DNA of 44,361 bases from a candidate division Zixibacteria bacterium RBG_16_53_22 (lineage in GTDB: Bacteria; Zixibacteria; MSB-5A5; UBA10806), in the NCBI GenBank assembly GCA_001775395.1, contig MEWP01000068.1:27049-71409 (forward strand). Reading direction: 5' to 3'. The notes beneath the pieces were generated by a model, which did no database searches, was not told where the DNA came from, and worked only from the letters and a program-made list of their open reading frames with translations. Positions 16,581 through 25,528 of this stretch are shown here, one piece after another. How positions within the stretch are numbered: the first letter of the stretch is position 1; every line of letters begins with the position of its first letter. The position numbers were made by a program, and so were the translations under genes.

Positions 16581-18458
16581 TTATTTAATCAGTACCATCC
16601 GCCTGGTTTCGGACAAGTCGCCGACACTTATCTTGTAGAAGTAAACGCCGGAGGCGACATTGGAAGCATCCCAAATGATGCTGTTATGGCCGGCGGCATA
16701 AAGCCCGGATACAACATCAACACGCTGGCCAGCGATGTTATAGATATCGAACCGCACATCCGATTCGCTCTTCAATGAGAAATTGATGGCCGTTTTCGCG
16801 TTGAATGGGTTCGGATAGTTCTGGGCCAGGCTGAACGCCTTGGGCACGGGGGTTTCATCGATGCCGGTGATTGTGACGGTATCGGCAAAAACCTTGAACA
16901 TGATATCGGAGGAGCCGCGATCACGATCCTGGGCCAGGCCGCCGGTGTATTCCCATCCCCTGTTGGAGAGCGGAACGGAATTATCCATGGCGAACGAAAA
17001 TGTGCTCTGCAGGGCATGCAGGACAACCAGGTAGAATTTGGCATTGGGGGCAAATATTAGATTGTCGGCCCAACTGAAGTCGACATCGACAAAAGTGCCT
17101 GCCATACCGGTGGTAACTTGCATAGTATCACCCGCCAGAATGTTGTGCTCCCAGGGGTGGCCGGCGCTGTCCGGCATTATCCAGATATACGCTGGTCCTT
17201 CTGCCGTAACGTCAGAGACCATGAAGCTGCCGCGCGTCATCCTGACAGCCTCGGGAACTTCGAATTCCACACCAAAGCCGGAGAAATCGCCATTCCAACT
17301 GCGGCCGGAACCGCCCGGTATATTATCATCGTAGCGGAGCTCTTGCGGCAGCACGTAAACCGGCATTTCAATGGTCTTGACATTATTGAGATTGTTGGCG
17401 TCACCGCCCAGCATCGTCGTGAAAGTTATTCGCCAGGTCCCAGTCTGGGTTGGGGCGAAGTCGACGAAGTCCATCCAAACTTGCGCGGCGGGCTCAATTG
17501 CGGCTATGGTGTCGTAATGGTCGTAGACAGGAGTGCTGGAGCCACGCCTGATCTGGCACCTAACCGGAACATTGGTTTCGGCGCGGTTACCGAAGTTTTT
17601 GAATAAAGCTCGCGGCGTAATGGTGCTGTCGTCATGCACGAAAATAGCCCCTGACGATTCATTCATACCCTCGAACACGCCCATGTCATGCACCACATAA
17701 CTGGGATTGGGAATAACCGTGAACCTGAGCGCCAGATTGGCGTGCCACATGTGGCTCGACGGCAGGTTATCCTCGAGGTATTCCAATCCCACCTGGCCAT
17801 TGACGTTTTCGATGCCTATGACATCCTGCAAATTGCCGTTCTCGTTGAAATTGCCATGATTCTCGCCGTATTGAAACGTGATCGACGAATCAACAGAGGC
17901 GAGGATCATCTGGAAAGTATGGGTCGAGTCGTCGAGCCCATGATCGGCGCTGAATTGCGGCACGGCTATCCAGGATACGATGAAGGAGTCGACGTTGTTG
18001 CTGTAATACCAGCATTGGCCGCCGCGGGTGAAATCGAGATCGCCTGTCAGCACCGCCAGCAGGTCGTTGGGTAGGGTGTCGGGATCGGGGATGCTGGTGA
18101 AAGGATGGGCATAGTTGTTGCTGAAACTGAATGAAATGTAGCCGTTGGATCCGATCCACATGTGGTTGACAGTATACCAATAATAAGGGAATTCAAATCC
18201 CATGGAGATGGGGCCGACATTGTTGTCGTCGGCCAACCCGAGCAGGCGGGTGCCGTTACCTGTGATGTCGATCCAATTGAAGGTCGGGCCGCCGCCGCCA
18301 TCATTATCGACCCACCTGTAGCCATAGGCATCCGGGCCACCCTGATCGAAAGGCGTCGGATCGGGGATGGCGGGCGCGCTGGGATCGGCGCCCGGCATAG
18401 CCAGAGCGACCGAAACCATGGCCAACAGCATGATTGAAACCATAAAAGCTTTTCTCAT
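16581..18458 (-). CDS. Secreted beta-rich protein of unknown function with T9SS sorting domain
   Basis: 625 residues from the ATG at 18458, preceded by AAGGAGG (18470-18464); an upstream in-frame TTG lacks support. A signal peptide (MRKAFMVSIMLLAMVSVALA) is followed by about 210 residues with repeated Gly, Asn and aromatic residues (DAYGYRWVDNDGGGGPTFNWID, MWIGSNGYISFSFSN). This resembles the beta-sandwich N-terminal module often found before other domains in FCB secreted proteins. An adhesion/CARDB-like segment (about 270-370) and a further beta domain (about 385-530) lead to the T9SS domain (NYPNPFNAKTAINFSLK, IYNIAGQRVD, SGVYFYKI, RRMVLIK). No catalytic site was found. I suggest a surface structural or binding role, with low certainty. 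Confidence 0.8.
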   Translation of the reverse strand: MRKAFMVSIMLLAMVSVALAMPGADPSAPAIPDPTPFDQGGPDAYGYRWVDNDGGGGPTFNWIDITGNGTRLLGLADDNNVGPISMGFEFPYYWYTVNHMWIGSNGYISFSFSNNYAHPFTSIPDPDTLPNDLLAVLTGDLDFTRGGQCWYYSNNVDSFIVSWIAVPQFSADHGLDDSTHTFQMILASVDSSITFQYGENHGNFNENGNLQDVIGIENVNGQVGLEYLEDNLPSSHMWHANLALRFTVIPNPSYVVHDMGVFEGMNESSGAIFVHDDSTITPRALFKNFGNRAETNVPVRCQIRRGSSTPVYDHYDTIAAIEPAAQVWMDFVDFAPTQTGTWRITFTTMLGGDANNLNNVKTIEMPVYVLPQELRYDDNIPGGSGRSWNGDFSGFGVEFEVPEAVRMTRGSFMVSDVTAEGPAYIWIMPDSAGHPWEHNILAGDTMQVTTGMAGTFVDVDFSWADNLIFAPNAKFYLVVLHALQSTFSFAMDNSVPLSNRGWEYTGGLAQDRDRGSSDIMFKVFADTVTITGIDETPVPKAFSLAQNYPNPFNAKTAINFSLKSESDVRFDIYNIAGQRVDVVSGLYAAGHNSIIWDASNVASGVYFYKISVGDLSETRRMVLIK

Positions 18459-18567
18459 TAATTCCTCCTTAAGATTTTTATATTTCGCGCTCAAACAGAC
18501 TAATTTTCTCTAAGCTCACCTCCTTATCAATCTTTCTAATTAAGTGAAATGTGCTTTTTACGTTCGC

Positions 18568-21500
18568 CTATTTTATCAAAGTCATTCTTCTGGTCAAGAC
18601 TTCTTCACCGGCCTGAAGACGGTAGAAGTATATCCCCGACGAAACCGAGACGCCCGACTCGGACCGGCCATTCCAGATCAGATCGTGCTCACCGGGTTCG
18701 AGATACCCCTGATGGAGCAGGCGGATTCGCCTGCCGAGCAGATCGTAAACGGAGAGGGTCACATCGGATCCCGACGGCAATGAAAAACCAATCCTGGTCT
18801 CAAGATTGAACGGATTGGGGTAATTTTGATCGAGCCTGATCGATAAGGGCAGCGGCACGTGACCGTCTTCGATTCCAGTCAGGAAAAAGCCATAGTAGCC
18901 GTTTCTGCCGATATCCTTGCCAAACTGCGGCCAGGGGAAGGGCTGCGATGTGAGGTCGTCTTTGTAATCGATGACCTCGAGGTTGTTGCCGGCGATCTTC
19001 ACGCCGGTGATAATTTCGCAATCGCCGTCGTTATCGATATCGGCCAGCGCGGCCGAACCCGGTATCTCGGCCGGATTGCTGACGGTGATGGGGAAGTTAT
19101 GGAGCGCCTGAGCCTGATAATTGACAGCGTAAATTTTTCCGTCGTAGTCGCCGAAAACGATATCGGGGTAATTGTCGCCATTTATGTCACCGATGGCGGG
19201 AGACGAAGTGATCATGCCGCCGGTTTGCAGCGGAAATCCGCCCTGCGGGGTGCCGTCATTGTTGAAGACGTAGAGCCGCCAGTCGTTGCAGCCCACCACT
19301 ATTTCCAGCCGGCCGTCGCGATCGATATCGCCGAGCGATGGTGAGGAATAGATCGCTGATCCCGCGTGTTGCGGCCAACCCGGCATGACCGTGCCGTCAT
19401 TATCGAGCACAAAGAGGTCGCCGCTGCCCGTGCCGACAACAAGATTGAGATTGCCATCCCCATCGATATCCGCTACAGCCGCGGCTGTTCTTATCTGGCC
19501 GGTAAGCCTTCGAGGGAATCCCGCAACGTAGGTCTTATCGGCGTTCCACACATGGACGCTGGAGTCGAGGTCGCAGTAGATAATCTCTTTCAAGCCGTCA
19601 TTATCTATGTCGGCCAGGGAGGCAGCGCCGTAGAAATAGCCGATACCCTGATATGGCCATGTGCCGTAATCAGTGCCATCGCGCCGAAGCACGTGCACTC
19701 TCTTGGTGGTGAAGGTGCCGGCGATTATTTCCATGAGCGAATCGCCGTCGATATCGCCCACCACGGGGGTGCCGAACATGACGCTTCCCAGGCTGCGCGG
19801 GAAACCGGCTACGGAGGAACCATCGGCGTTCCACATATAGATATTGCCGTTACGCGCCATGCCAACTACCTCGAAATCGCCGTCATGGTCGAGATCGCCG
19901 GCGGCGGCGCCACCGGGCGCCTCATGGGCGACCGTCACGGGCCAGCCGGCTGTCAGTGAGCCGTTTGACTCAAATGAATAATAATTTCTATCGCCGGCCC
20001 CGACAATGATCTCCTTGCCGGCATCGGAATCGAGATTCGATACCAGGGCCGGTGATTCTATGTTGCCGGGGATATTGCCGGGAAAACCGGCTTGTTCGAG
20101 GGTGACCGATACCGCGAGGGTGATCTCGGAGCTGAAGCCGGAGCCGGTGGTTAGTTGAAGCGTGAACTCATGGCTTCCGATCACGGCGTCCTGATTGACC
20201 CGAATATCAAACGGGTTCGAGGCGTTGTTCCCCTGCCCCCCATTGCCCGGAATAGCGCCAAAAGTCGCGACCGAATCCAAAATTGTGAATTGACCGTCAG
20301 ATCTCAGGACCCCGGTGACATTCGAGGCGCTTTGCCAGGCGTTTGAAACGGTCACCGCGAGATTAAATCGCTCGCCCGGATTCAGCAGCTGATCGCCGTC
20401 GTCCTCGGTTTGAGTGATACTGATGCCGCCGAGGAGAAACCGCGGAAAGTACTCTCGGCCCACCGCCACCGCGGCGTTAACTCGTCCCCGTCCCAGCATG
20501 CCGCGATAGCTCGGATTCAGATGATCTATGGTGTCGGCGCTATTTTGCATCAGGTTGACGACGCTATCGACCGAGATGCTGGGACGCGCCGCCCGGATCA
20601 GGCAGACGACACCGGCCACGATCGGCGAGGACATCGAGGTGCCCTGAAGAGAGGTATAACCGCCGTGGTCCCATGTCGAATAAATACCCTCGCCGGGAGC
20701 CGAGATGTCGACCCAGATGCCATAGTTGGAGAAATATGATTTCACATCGTTGCCGTCAACGGATGCCACGGCGACAACGTGATTATACCCAGCGGGGTAA
20801 GATCGTGACGAGGTGTCGTCGTTTCCGGCGGCGGCCACAACCACGATACCCATGGCATAAGCGGAATTAATAATATTCTGTTCGAATTGCGAGGGGCTTC
20901 CAGGCCGGCCCCAGCTTAGATTGATGACAGTGGCGCCATTTTCGACTGCGTAGACGATGCCGTCATAGCCGTAAGGCACATATTCCGGATTGCTGCCGGA
21001 GCATTTCAGGGCCATAATCCTGGCCCCCCAGGATATGGCGGCGCCACCGATACCATTATCGCAAGCCATGGTGGCGCATCCGGCGACATGGGTGCCGTGG
21101 TATGGGTATGGCTCGAAGGGAATATTATCGTTATTTCCGAAATCCCAGCCAACGACATCATCGTCATAGCCATTGGCATCTTCATCCAGATAGTTTATGT
21201 CGGCATCGGTAAATAGGCCGTCGTTGTTTATATCCTCGGGCTCGTTGATCCACATATTGGGCTCGAGTTCGGGATGGTCATAATAAACGCCGGAATCGAC
21301 AATACCGAGGATGGGCCTGCTGGTCGTGTCGCCGCGGATGAAATCCCACGACATGTAGGCCTCGATCTTATTCAGATGATACCAGGCCCCGATGAGAGGG
21401 TCATTGGGCAGATAATATGCGCGATGGATGTAATATGGCTCGGCCGACTCGATACGGCCATCGGCCGACAGAGACTCGATTGCCGATTCGAGGTCACCGC

Positions 21501-21828
21501 CATCGCCTATGGTGAATATGTACAAACGATCGACAACATCACGCAGAATCTCATGGCTGATCTGTCCCTTGTAGAATCTCTCTATACTGGTGACTCTTTC
21601 GGCAACGATTATGCGATCGAGGTCGGCATAGCCGGTCGAGATCGAGCCGGTAGCTGTCGGATCGACCGGGACCAGTTCCACGCCCCGTTGAATCGAGACC
21701 ACTATGCGGTCCGCAAAGAAATCGACGCCGGGAATACCGTCTATGGCGTAAGGATTGGCGGTGGGAATCAACAAGGCCAGGCCAAGCAAAAGAGCCGGCC
21801 TTTGGAATCCGAAACAGGATTTTATCAA
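18568..21828 (-). CDS. Large secreted S8 serine protease with FG-GAP repeats and T9SS domain (copy 1)
   Basis: 1086 residues from a TTG start preceded by GGGGGAG; no ATG lies nearby and the signal peptide (about 1-28) fits. The subtilisin-type catalytic domain spans roughly 170-460, with Asp178 (GIVDSGVYYDHP), His244 (YHGTHVAG) and Ser398 (QGTSMSSPIVAG). An Asp/Asn-rich insert (NNDGLFTDADINYLDEDANG) looks calcium-binding. A beta-sandwich (about 465-590) is followed by seven or more FG-GAP/VCBS-like repeats (about 600-960; DIDGDGNLNLVVGTG and similar), which suggest a beta-propeller. The C-terminal T9SS domain (NYPNPFNLETRIGFSL, DLLGR, SGIYFYRL, RRMTLIK) completes it. It is paralogous to the gene upstream with the same domain order. 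It probably acts outside the cell or on its surface. Confidence 0.95.
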   Translation of the reverse strand: MIKSCFGFQRPALLLGLALLIPTANPYAIDGIPGVDFFADRIVVSIQRGVELVPVDPTATGSISTGYADLDRIIVAERVTSIERFYKGQISHEILRDVVDRLYIFTIGDGGDLESAIESLSADGRIESAEPYYIHRAYYLPNDPLIGAWYHLNKIEAYMSWDFIRGDTTSRPILGIVDSGVYYDHPELEPNMWINEPEDINNDGLFTDADINYLDEDANGYDDDVVGWDFGNNDNIPFEPYPYHGTHVAGCATMACDNGIGGAAISWGARIMALKCSGSNPEYVPYGYDGIVYAVENGATVINLSWGRPGSPSQFEQNIINSAYAMGIVVVAAAGNDDTSSRSYPAGYNHVVAVASVDGNDVKSYFSNYGIWVDISAPGEGIYSTWDHGGYTSLQGTSMSSPIVAGVVCLIRAARPSISVDSVVNLMQNSADTIDHLNPSYRGMLGRGRVNAAVAVGREYFPRFLLGGISITQTEDDGDQLLNPGERFNLAVTVSNAWQSASNVTGVLRSDGQFTILDSVATFGAIPGNGGQGNNASNPFDIRVNQDAVIGSHEFTLQLTTGSGFSSEITLAVSVTLEQAGFPGNIPGNIESPALVSNLDSDAGKEIIVGAGDRNYYSFESNGSLTAGWPVTVAHEAPGGAAAGDLDHDGDFEVVGMARNGNIYMWNADGSSVAGFPRSLGSVMFGTPVVGDIDGDSLMEIIAGTFTTKRVHVLRRDGTDYGTWPYQGIGYFYGAASLADIDNDGLKEIIYCDLDSSVHVWNADKTYVAGFPRRLTGQIRTAAAVADIDGDGNLNLVVGTGSGDLFVLDNDGTVMPGWPQHAGSAIYSSPSLGDIDRDGRLEIVVGCNDWRLYVFNNDGTPQGGFPLQTGGMITSSPAIGDINGDNYPDIVFGDYDGKIYAVNYQAQALHNFPITVSNPAEIPGSAALADIDNDGDCEIITGVKIAGNNLEVIDYKDDLTSQPFPWPQFGKDIGRNGYYGFFLTGIEDGHVPLPLSIRLDQNYPNPFNLETRIGFSLPSGSDVTLSVYDLLGRRIRLLHQGYLEPGEHDLIWNGRSESGVSVSSGIYFYRLQAGEEVLTRRMTLIK

Positions 21829-22012
21829 AAACTCCCCCTGACTTGGCAGGTGCTTCGAATGAGGCTTTGTATCACAAGATGCGACTTTGTCTTACGTGAA
21901 CGATCCACAGCATGCATCAAATTACCCAAAGTAGCTTAGCCCCTTAATTAGATTTATTAATATAGCTACCTGTTGTCAAGGAAAAAACGGCGCGACAATC
22001 CCTAATTCTCCA
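21829..22012 (-). promoter_or_regulatory. Intergenic leader between the two large S8 protease genes
   Basis: This region holds a TTGACA -35-like hexamer on the minus strand (21979-21974) followed by AT-rich DNA without a clean -10. It is the likely promoter region of the downstream protease gene, because a strong terminator precedes it. No riboswitch or tRNA was seen. Confidence 0.35.
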
Positions 22013-22058
22013 GCTTAAAAAAAGCAAAAGCCCCATCCAACAGGAAGTTAGATGGGGC
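22013..22058 (-). terminator. Rho-independent terminator after S8 protease copy 2
   Basis: On the minus strand GCCCCATC (22058-22051) pairs perfectly with GATGGGGC (22037-22030) and is followed by TTTTGCTTTTTTT. It separates the two paralogous protease genes into independent transcripts. Confidence 0.88.
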
Positions 22059-22078
22059 CCTGCGTGTCAAATCATAAA

Positions 22079-25000
22079 TTACTTGAGAAGGACCATCTTG
22101 CGCGTTAGAACGCCTTCGGTGGTATCGAGTCGGTAGAAATAAATGCCCGAAGTTACAGCAATCCCAGAATGATCGGTGCCATTCCATATGAATGAGTGCT
22201 GTCCGGCGGTCAATCGTCCCGAACTCAAGGCCTTGATCCGCCGTCCGAGGAGATCGAATATCGAAAGGTCGGCCTGGCCATCGCGAACCAGCGAGAAGCT
22301 AATCGAGGTAGTGGCATTGAACGGATTGGGGTAATTCTGGGCCAGTTCAAAGGTCGCCGGCAGGTCAACATTATCGTAAGCGGAGACGAGAGCTGTTTCG
22401 TAGTTGCCGCTGCGGAAGGAATCATGGGCGAAGACAGACCACTGCAGATATGAAAGGCTGGCTTGTGACTTGTAATCGATCACGACGAGGTTAAACCACA
22501 AGCCCTTGATCGGAATGACGATTTCCATATCGCCGTCGTTATCAAGGTAGCCTATTGCCGCCGTAGCGCTAATCGGACGCGAGGCGCCTGTGGACGGTAG
22601 CGGGAAATAAGGCAGGACGCCTCCGTTCCTATCCAGGCCGTAGGTGGCGCCGTTGGAAGAGCCGATGATTATATCTGGCTGGGCGTCACCAGTAATATCG
22701 CCCACGACCGGGCTGGCAGTGAAAGCTCCACCGAGAGTCTGCGGAAATCCCGTCAATTCCGCACCGGTATAATCCACAACGTGAAAGATACCATTACCGG
22801 AACCGAATAGCATTTCCAGATCGCCATCGTTATTCATATCGGCCAGGGACGGTGAGGAACGAAGAGAGGTCCCATAGCTGATCGGGAAGCCGGGAGCTAT
22901 AGTTCCGTCATGATTGATCAAGTACAGGTTTCCATTATATGTTACGACCGCTATCTCGAGTTGCAAATCATTGTCGATATCGCCAACTGAAACGGAACAC
23001 CACATTTGTCCGCTAAGATGAACGGGGAAGCCGCTGACTTCGGAGCCGTCGGCGTTCCAGACATGAACCAATGAATCATAGCCGGCATAAACGATTTCGG
23101 TGCCTATATCGGAATCGAAATTGCCCGAGGCGGGTGAACCCATCCACCTGTTCATCGGTGCGGTCGGCCATCCCGCATGATCGGCGCCGGTGTGATCGAG
23201 GGCGTAAACTCTAAAGTCGGTGAAAGATCCGGCAATTATCTCGAGGTCGTTGTTGCCATCGATATCAGCCAGAAGCGGGCCGGAGAAAAATGTGCCGCCT
23301 TTGTAAACCGGGAAACCGGGCATCAGGGTGCCATTGGCGCGCCAAACATAAAATCTGCCGTCTTTTGTGATAGCCACAACCTCGTTGGCCCCATTGTTAT
23401 CGATATCTGCGACCGCGGGGCCGGAGACAATTTCACCGGCGACACTCTGAGGCCAGCCGGGGGTATCGGAGCCGTCCGACTCTATAACGAAAATATAACA
23501 ATCATTTCCGGGCCCTGAATTTCCCACGACAATCTCCCCGCTGCCGTCACCGTCGACATCGGTAAGCATGGGGCTGCAATCGATTTCAGTGAAGCTTCGC
23601 GGGAAACCGGCCTGATAAAGCAGAACCGGGACCTTCACTGAAAGCGTATCGAGGTACGCCGAATCGGCCGTGACGATGACATTCAAGGGCAGGCTATCCG
23701 GGATGATATTCAGCGGGGCGATTAAGCTGAATGGATCCGCTTGATTATTGGCATCACCGTCATGAGCAATATCCCCAAAACTGGCGGTCGAATCTATCAG
23801 AGTGAAATTCTGACCGCTGACCTGAACGTTCACATTAAAGGCATCGGCCCACTGGTTGTGAAGGTATAGCACCATGCTGAATGTCTCACCAGGATTGATA
23901 ATAGAATCGCCGTCACCCTGCGTCACCGCCAGAGTCATCTGCGCAATTTGGATATTGGGAATGCTGCCGGCCCCCAGGGCGGCGACAGCGTTGATCCTGC
24001 CGGAGCCGAGCTGCCCGGCATATTGGGGATTGAGGTAGTCGATAGTGTCGGCGCTGACGAGGATGGTGTTGACTATATCCTCATTGCTCCAGGAGGGATG
24101 GGCTGCTCTGAGCAGTCCCGCCAGGCCACAGGTAATCGGGGAGGCCATGGAGGTGCCGTCGAGATATAACATGCTGTTTTGACCCCAGGTGGCATAGATA
24201 CCGACACCGGGCGCAGAGACATCGACCCAGGTTCCATACGAGGAAAAGTCAGGCTTGTGGTCGGACGAGTTGGTGGCGGCCACAGCCACCACGTTATTGT
24301 ACGCCGCCGGATAGAACATCTGACTGTTATAGTTGTTTCCTGCTGCCGAGATTATCACGACACCGGCATTCCAGAGGCTGGTGACGAGATTCTGATTGGT
24401 CTGGCTATATGACGGCGAGCCCCAGGAGCAATTGATAATGTGGGTTCCGTTATCGGCGGCCCACGACATACCCTGGTATACAGCGGTGAGCTGGCCGGCG
24501 GCGTTAGTGCCCTTAACCGCCATCAGCCGGACAGAGAATCCGAGGCCGGCGCCATTCAAATTGTTGTCGGTAACCTCAGAGGCGCAGCCGGCCACGTGGG
24601 TACCGTGGGTCGGCGTAAGCTCGCGCGGGTCGTTATCATTCTGACCCATATCCCAGCCGATGACATCATCAATATATCCGTTACCGTCATCATCGGAGCC
24701 ATTATAATCGCCGCTATCCATGGTGCCATTGCCATTGATGTCTTCCGGCACGTTTATCCACATGTTGGCGGCCAGATCGGGGTGCATCCAATACACGCCG
24801 GTATCGACAATAGAGATTATGGCATAGGCGGTGGTATCTCCGCGGATGATATCCCAGGCCTCATAGGCGCGCACGCGGGTCAGATGCCATTGAGAGGAGC
24901 GCTGAGGATCGTTAGGATTATAGGTCAGATGCGGAATATCGTAAAGATCGGCGCATTCGACTTCATCCGCTGTCCTGAATGCCTGGCGCGCCGCCATGAC

Positions 25001-25324
25001 TTCCTGCCCCGGGGCCACGTGGAAGATGTACATTCTCTCCAAAAGCTGGCCAAGGATAGGATTCCTGGGTCGGGTCGGATAGAACGGCTCGATCATCGTA
25101 ACCTGTTGATCGGCGCAGAAGTTATCGAGGGTCGGGATACCGGTTTCGGCAACTCCGGAGAGCGTTTGCCCGACCATCAGGGGCGGGATTCCCGGGCGGG
25201 TGGTGACGATAAAGCGATCCACCAGATACTCGCCGCCATCGGGTAAGAAGGCCGTTTCCAAAGCCTCGGCAAAGACTGCTGCCGGAATAAACAACAGCAA
25301 TGCCCAGATTAATGTCGTTTTCAT
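22079..25324 (-). CDS. Large secreted S8 serine protease with FG-GAP repeats and T9SS domain (copy 2)
   Basis: 1081 residues from an ATG preceded by GAGGAG. The order is signal peptide (MKTTLIWALLLFIPAAVFA), propeptide region, S8 domain with Asp174 (SIVDTGVYWMHP), His240 (THGTHVAG) and Ser392 (DGTSMASPITCG), an Asp-rich putative calcium loop (DINGNGTMDSGDYNGSDDDG), a beta-sandwich (about 460-580), FG-GAP-like repeats (about 590-955) and a C-terminal T9SS domain (NYPNPFNATTSISFSL, DLLGR, SGIYFYRL, RKMVLLK). Length and layout match copy 1, so the pair arose by tandem duplication (inference). Sequence drift between them is large, suggesting an old event or divergent substrates. Confidence 0.95.
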   Translation of the reverse strand: MKTTLIWALLLFIPAAVFAEALETAFLPDGGEYLVDRFIVTTRPGIPPLMVGQTLSGVAETGIPTLDNFCADQQVTMIEPFYPTRPRNPILGQLLERMYIFHVAPGQEVMAARQAFRTADEVECADLYDIPHLTYNPNDPQRSSQWHLTRVRAYEAWDIIRGDTTAYAIISIVDTGVYWMHPDLAANMWINVPEDINGNGTMDSGDYNGSDDDGNGYIDDVIGWDMGQNDNDPRELTPTHGTHVAGCASEVTDNNLNGAGLGFSVRLMAVKGTNAAGQLTAVYQGMSWAADNGTHIINCSWGSPSYSQTNQNLVTSLWNAGVVIISAAGNNYNSQMFYPAAYNNVVAVAATNSSDHKPDFSSYGTWVDVSAPGVGIYATWGQNSMLYLDGTSMASPITCGLAGLLRAAHPSWSNEDIVNTILVSADTIDYLNPQYAGQLGSGRINAVAALGAGSIPNIQIAQMTLAVTQGDGDSIINPGETFSMVLYLHNQWADAFNVNVQVSGQNFTLIDSTASFGDIAHDGDANNQADPFSLIAPLNIIPDSLPLNVIVTADSAYLDTLSVKVPVLLYQAGFPRSFTEIDCSPMLTDVDGDGSGEIVVGNSGPGNDCYIFVIESDGSDTPGWPQSVAGEIVSGPAVADIDNNGANEVVAITKDGRFYVWRANGTLMPGFPVYKGGTFFSGPLLADIDGNNDLEIIAGSFTDFRVYALDHTGADHAGWPTAPMNRWMGSPASGNFDSDIGTEIVYAGYDSLVHVWNADGSEVSGFPVHLSGQMWCSVSVGDIDNDLQLEIAVVTYNGNLYLINHDGTIAPGFPISYGTSLRSSPSLADMNNDGDLEMLFGSGNGIFHVVDYTGAELTGFPQTLGGAFTASPVVGDITGDAQPDIIIGSSNGATYGLDRNGGVLPYFPLPSTGASRPISATAAIGYLDNDGDMEIVIPIKGLWFNLVVIDYKSQASLSYLQWSVFAHDSFRSGNYETALVSAYDNVDLPATFELAQNYPNPFNATTSISFSLVRDGQADLSIFDLLGRRIKALSSGRLTAGQHSFIWNGTDHSGIAVTSGIYFYRLDTTEGVLTRKMVLLK

Positions 25325-25528
25325 TTAGGGCTCCTCTTTAGAGTACAATAAATCGATGAGAAAGATTTCCCGGCAAGATACGTCATATTAAAAAAAATAA
25401 TGCAAATCCGGGGCAAAATCAAGTTAAAAGCACGATCATTGAATTACTCAGCTGATTCCGGCCCCTCAATTCGACCCTGCTTTTCGACAACGCGAGACCG
25501 GGCCCGCAAACCAATCTAATAACCGCGC

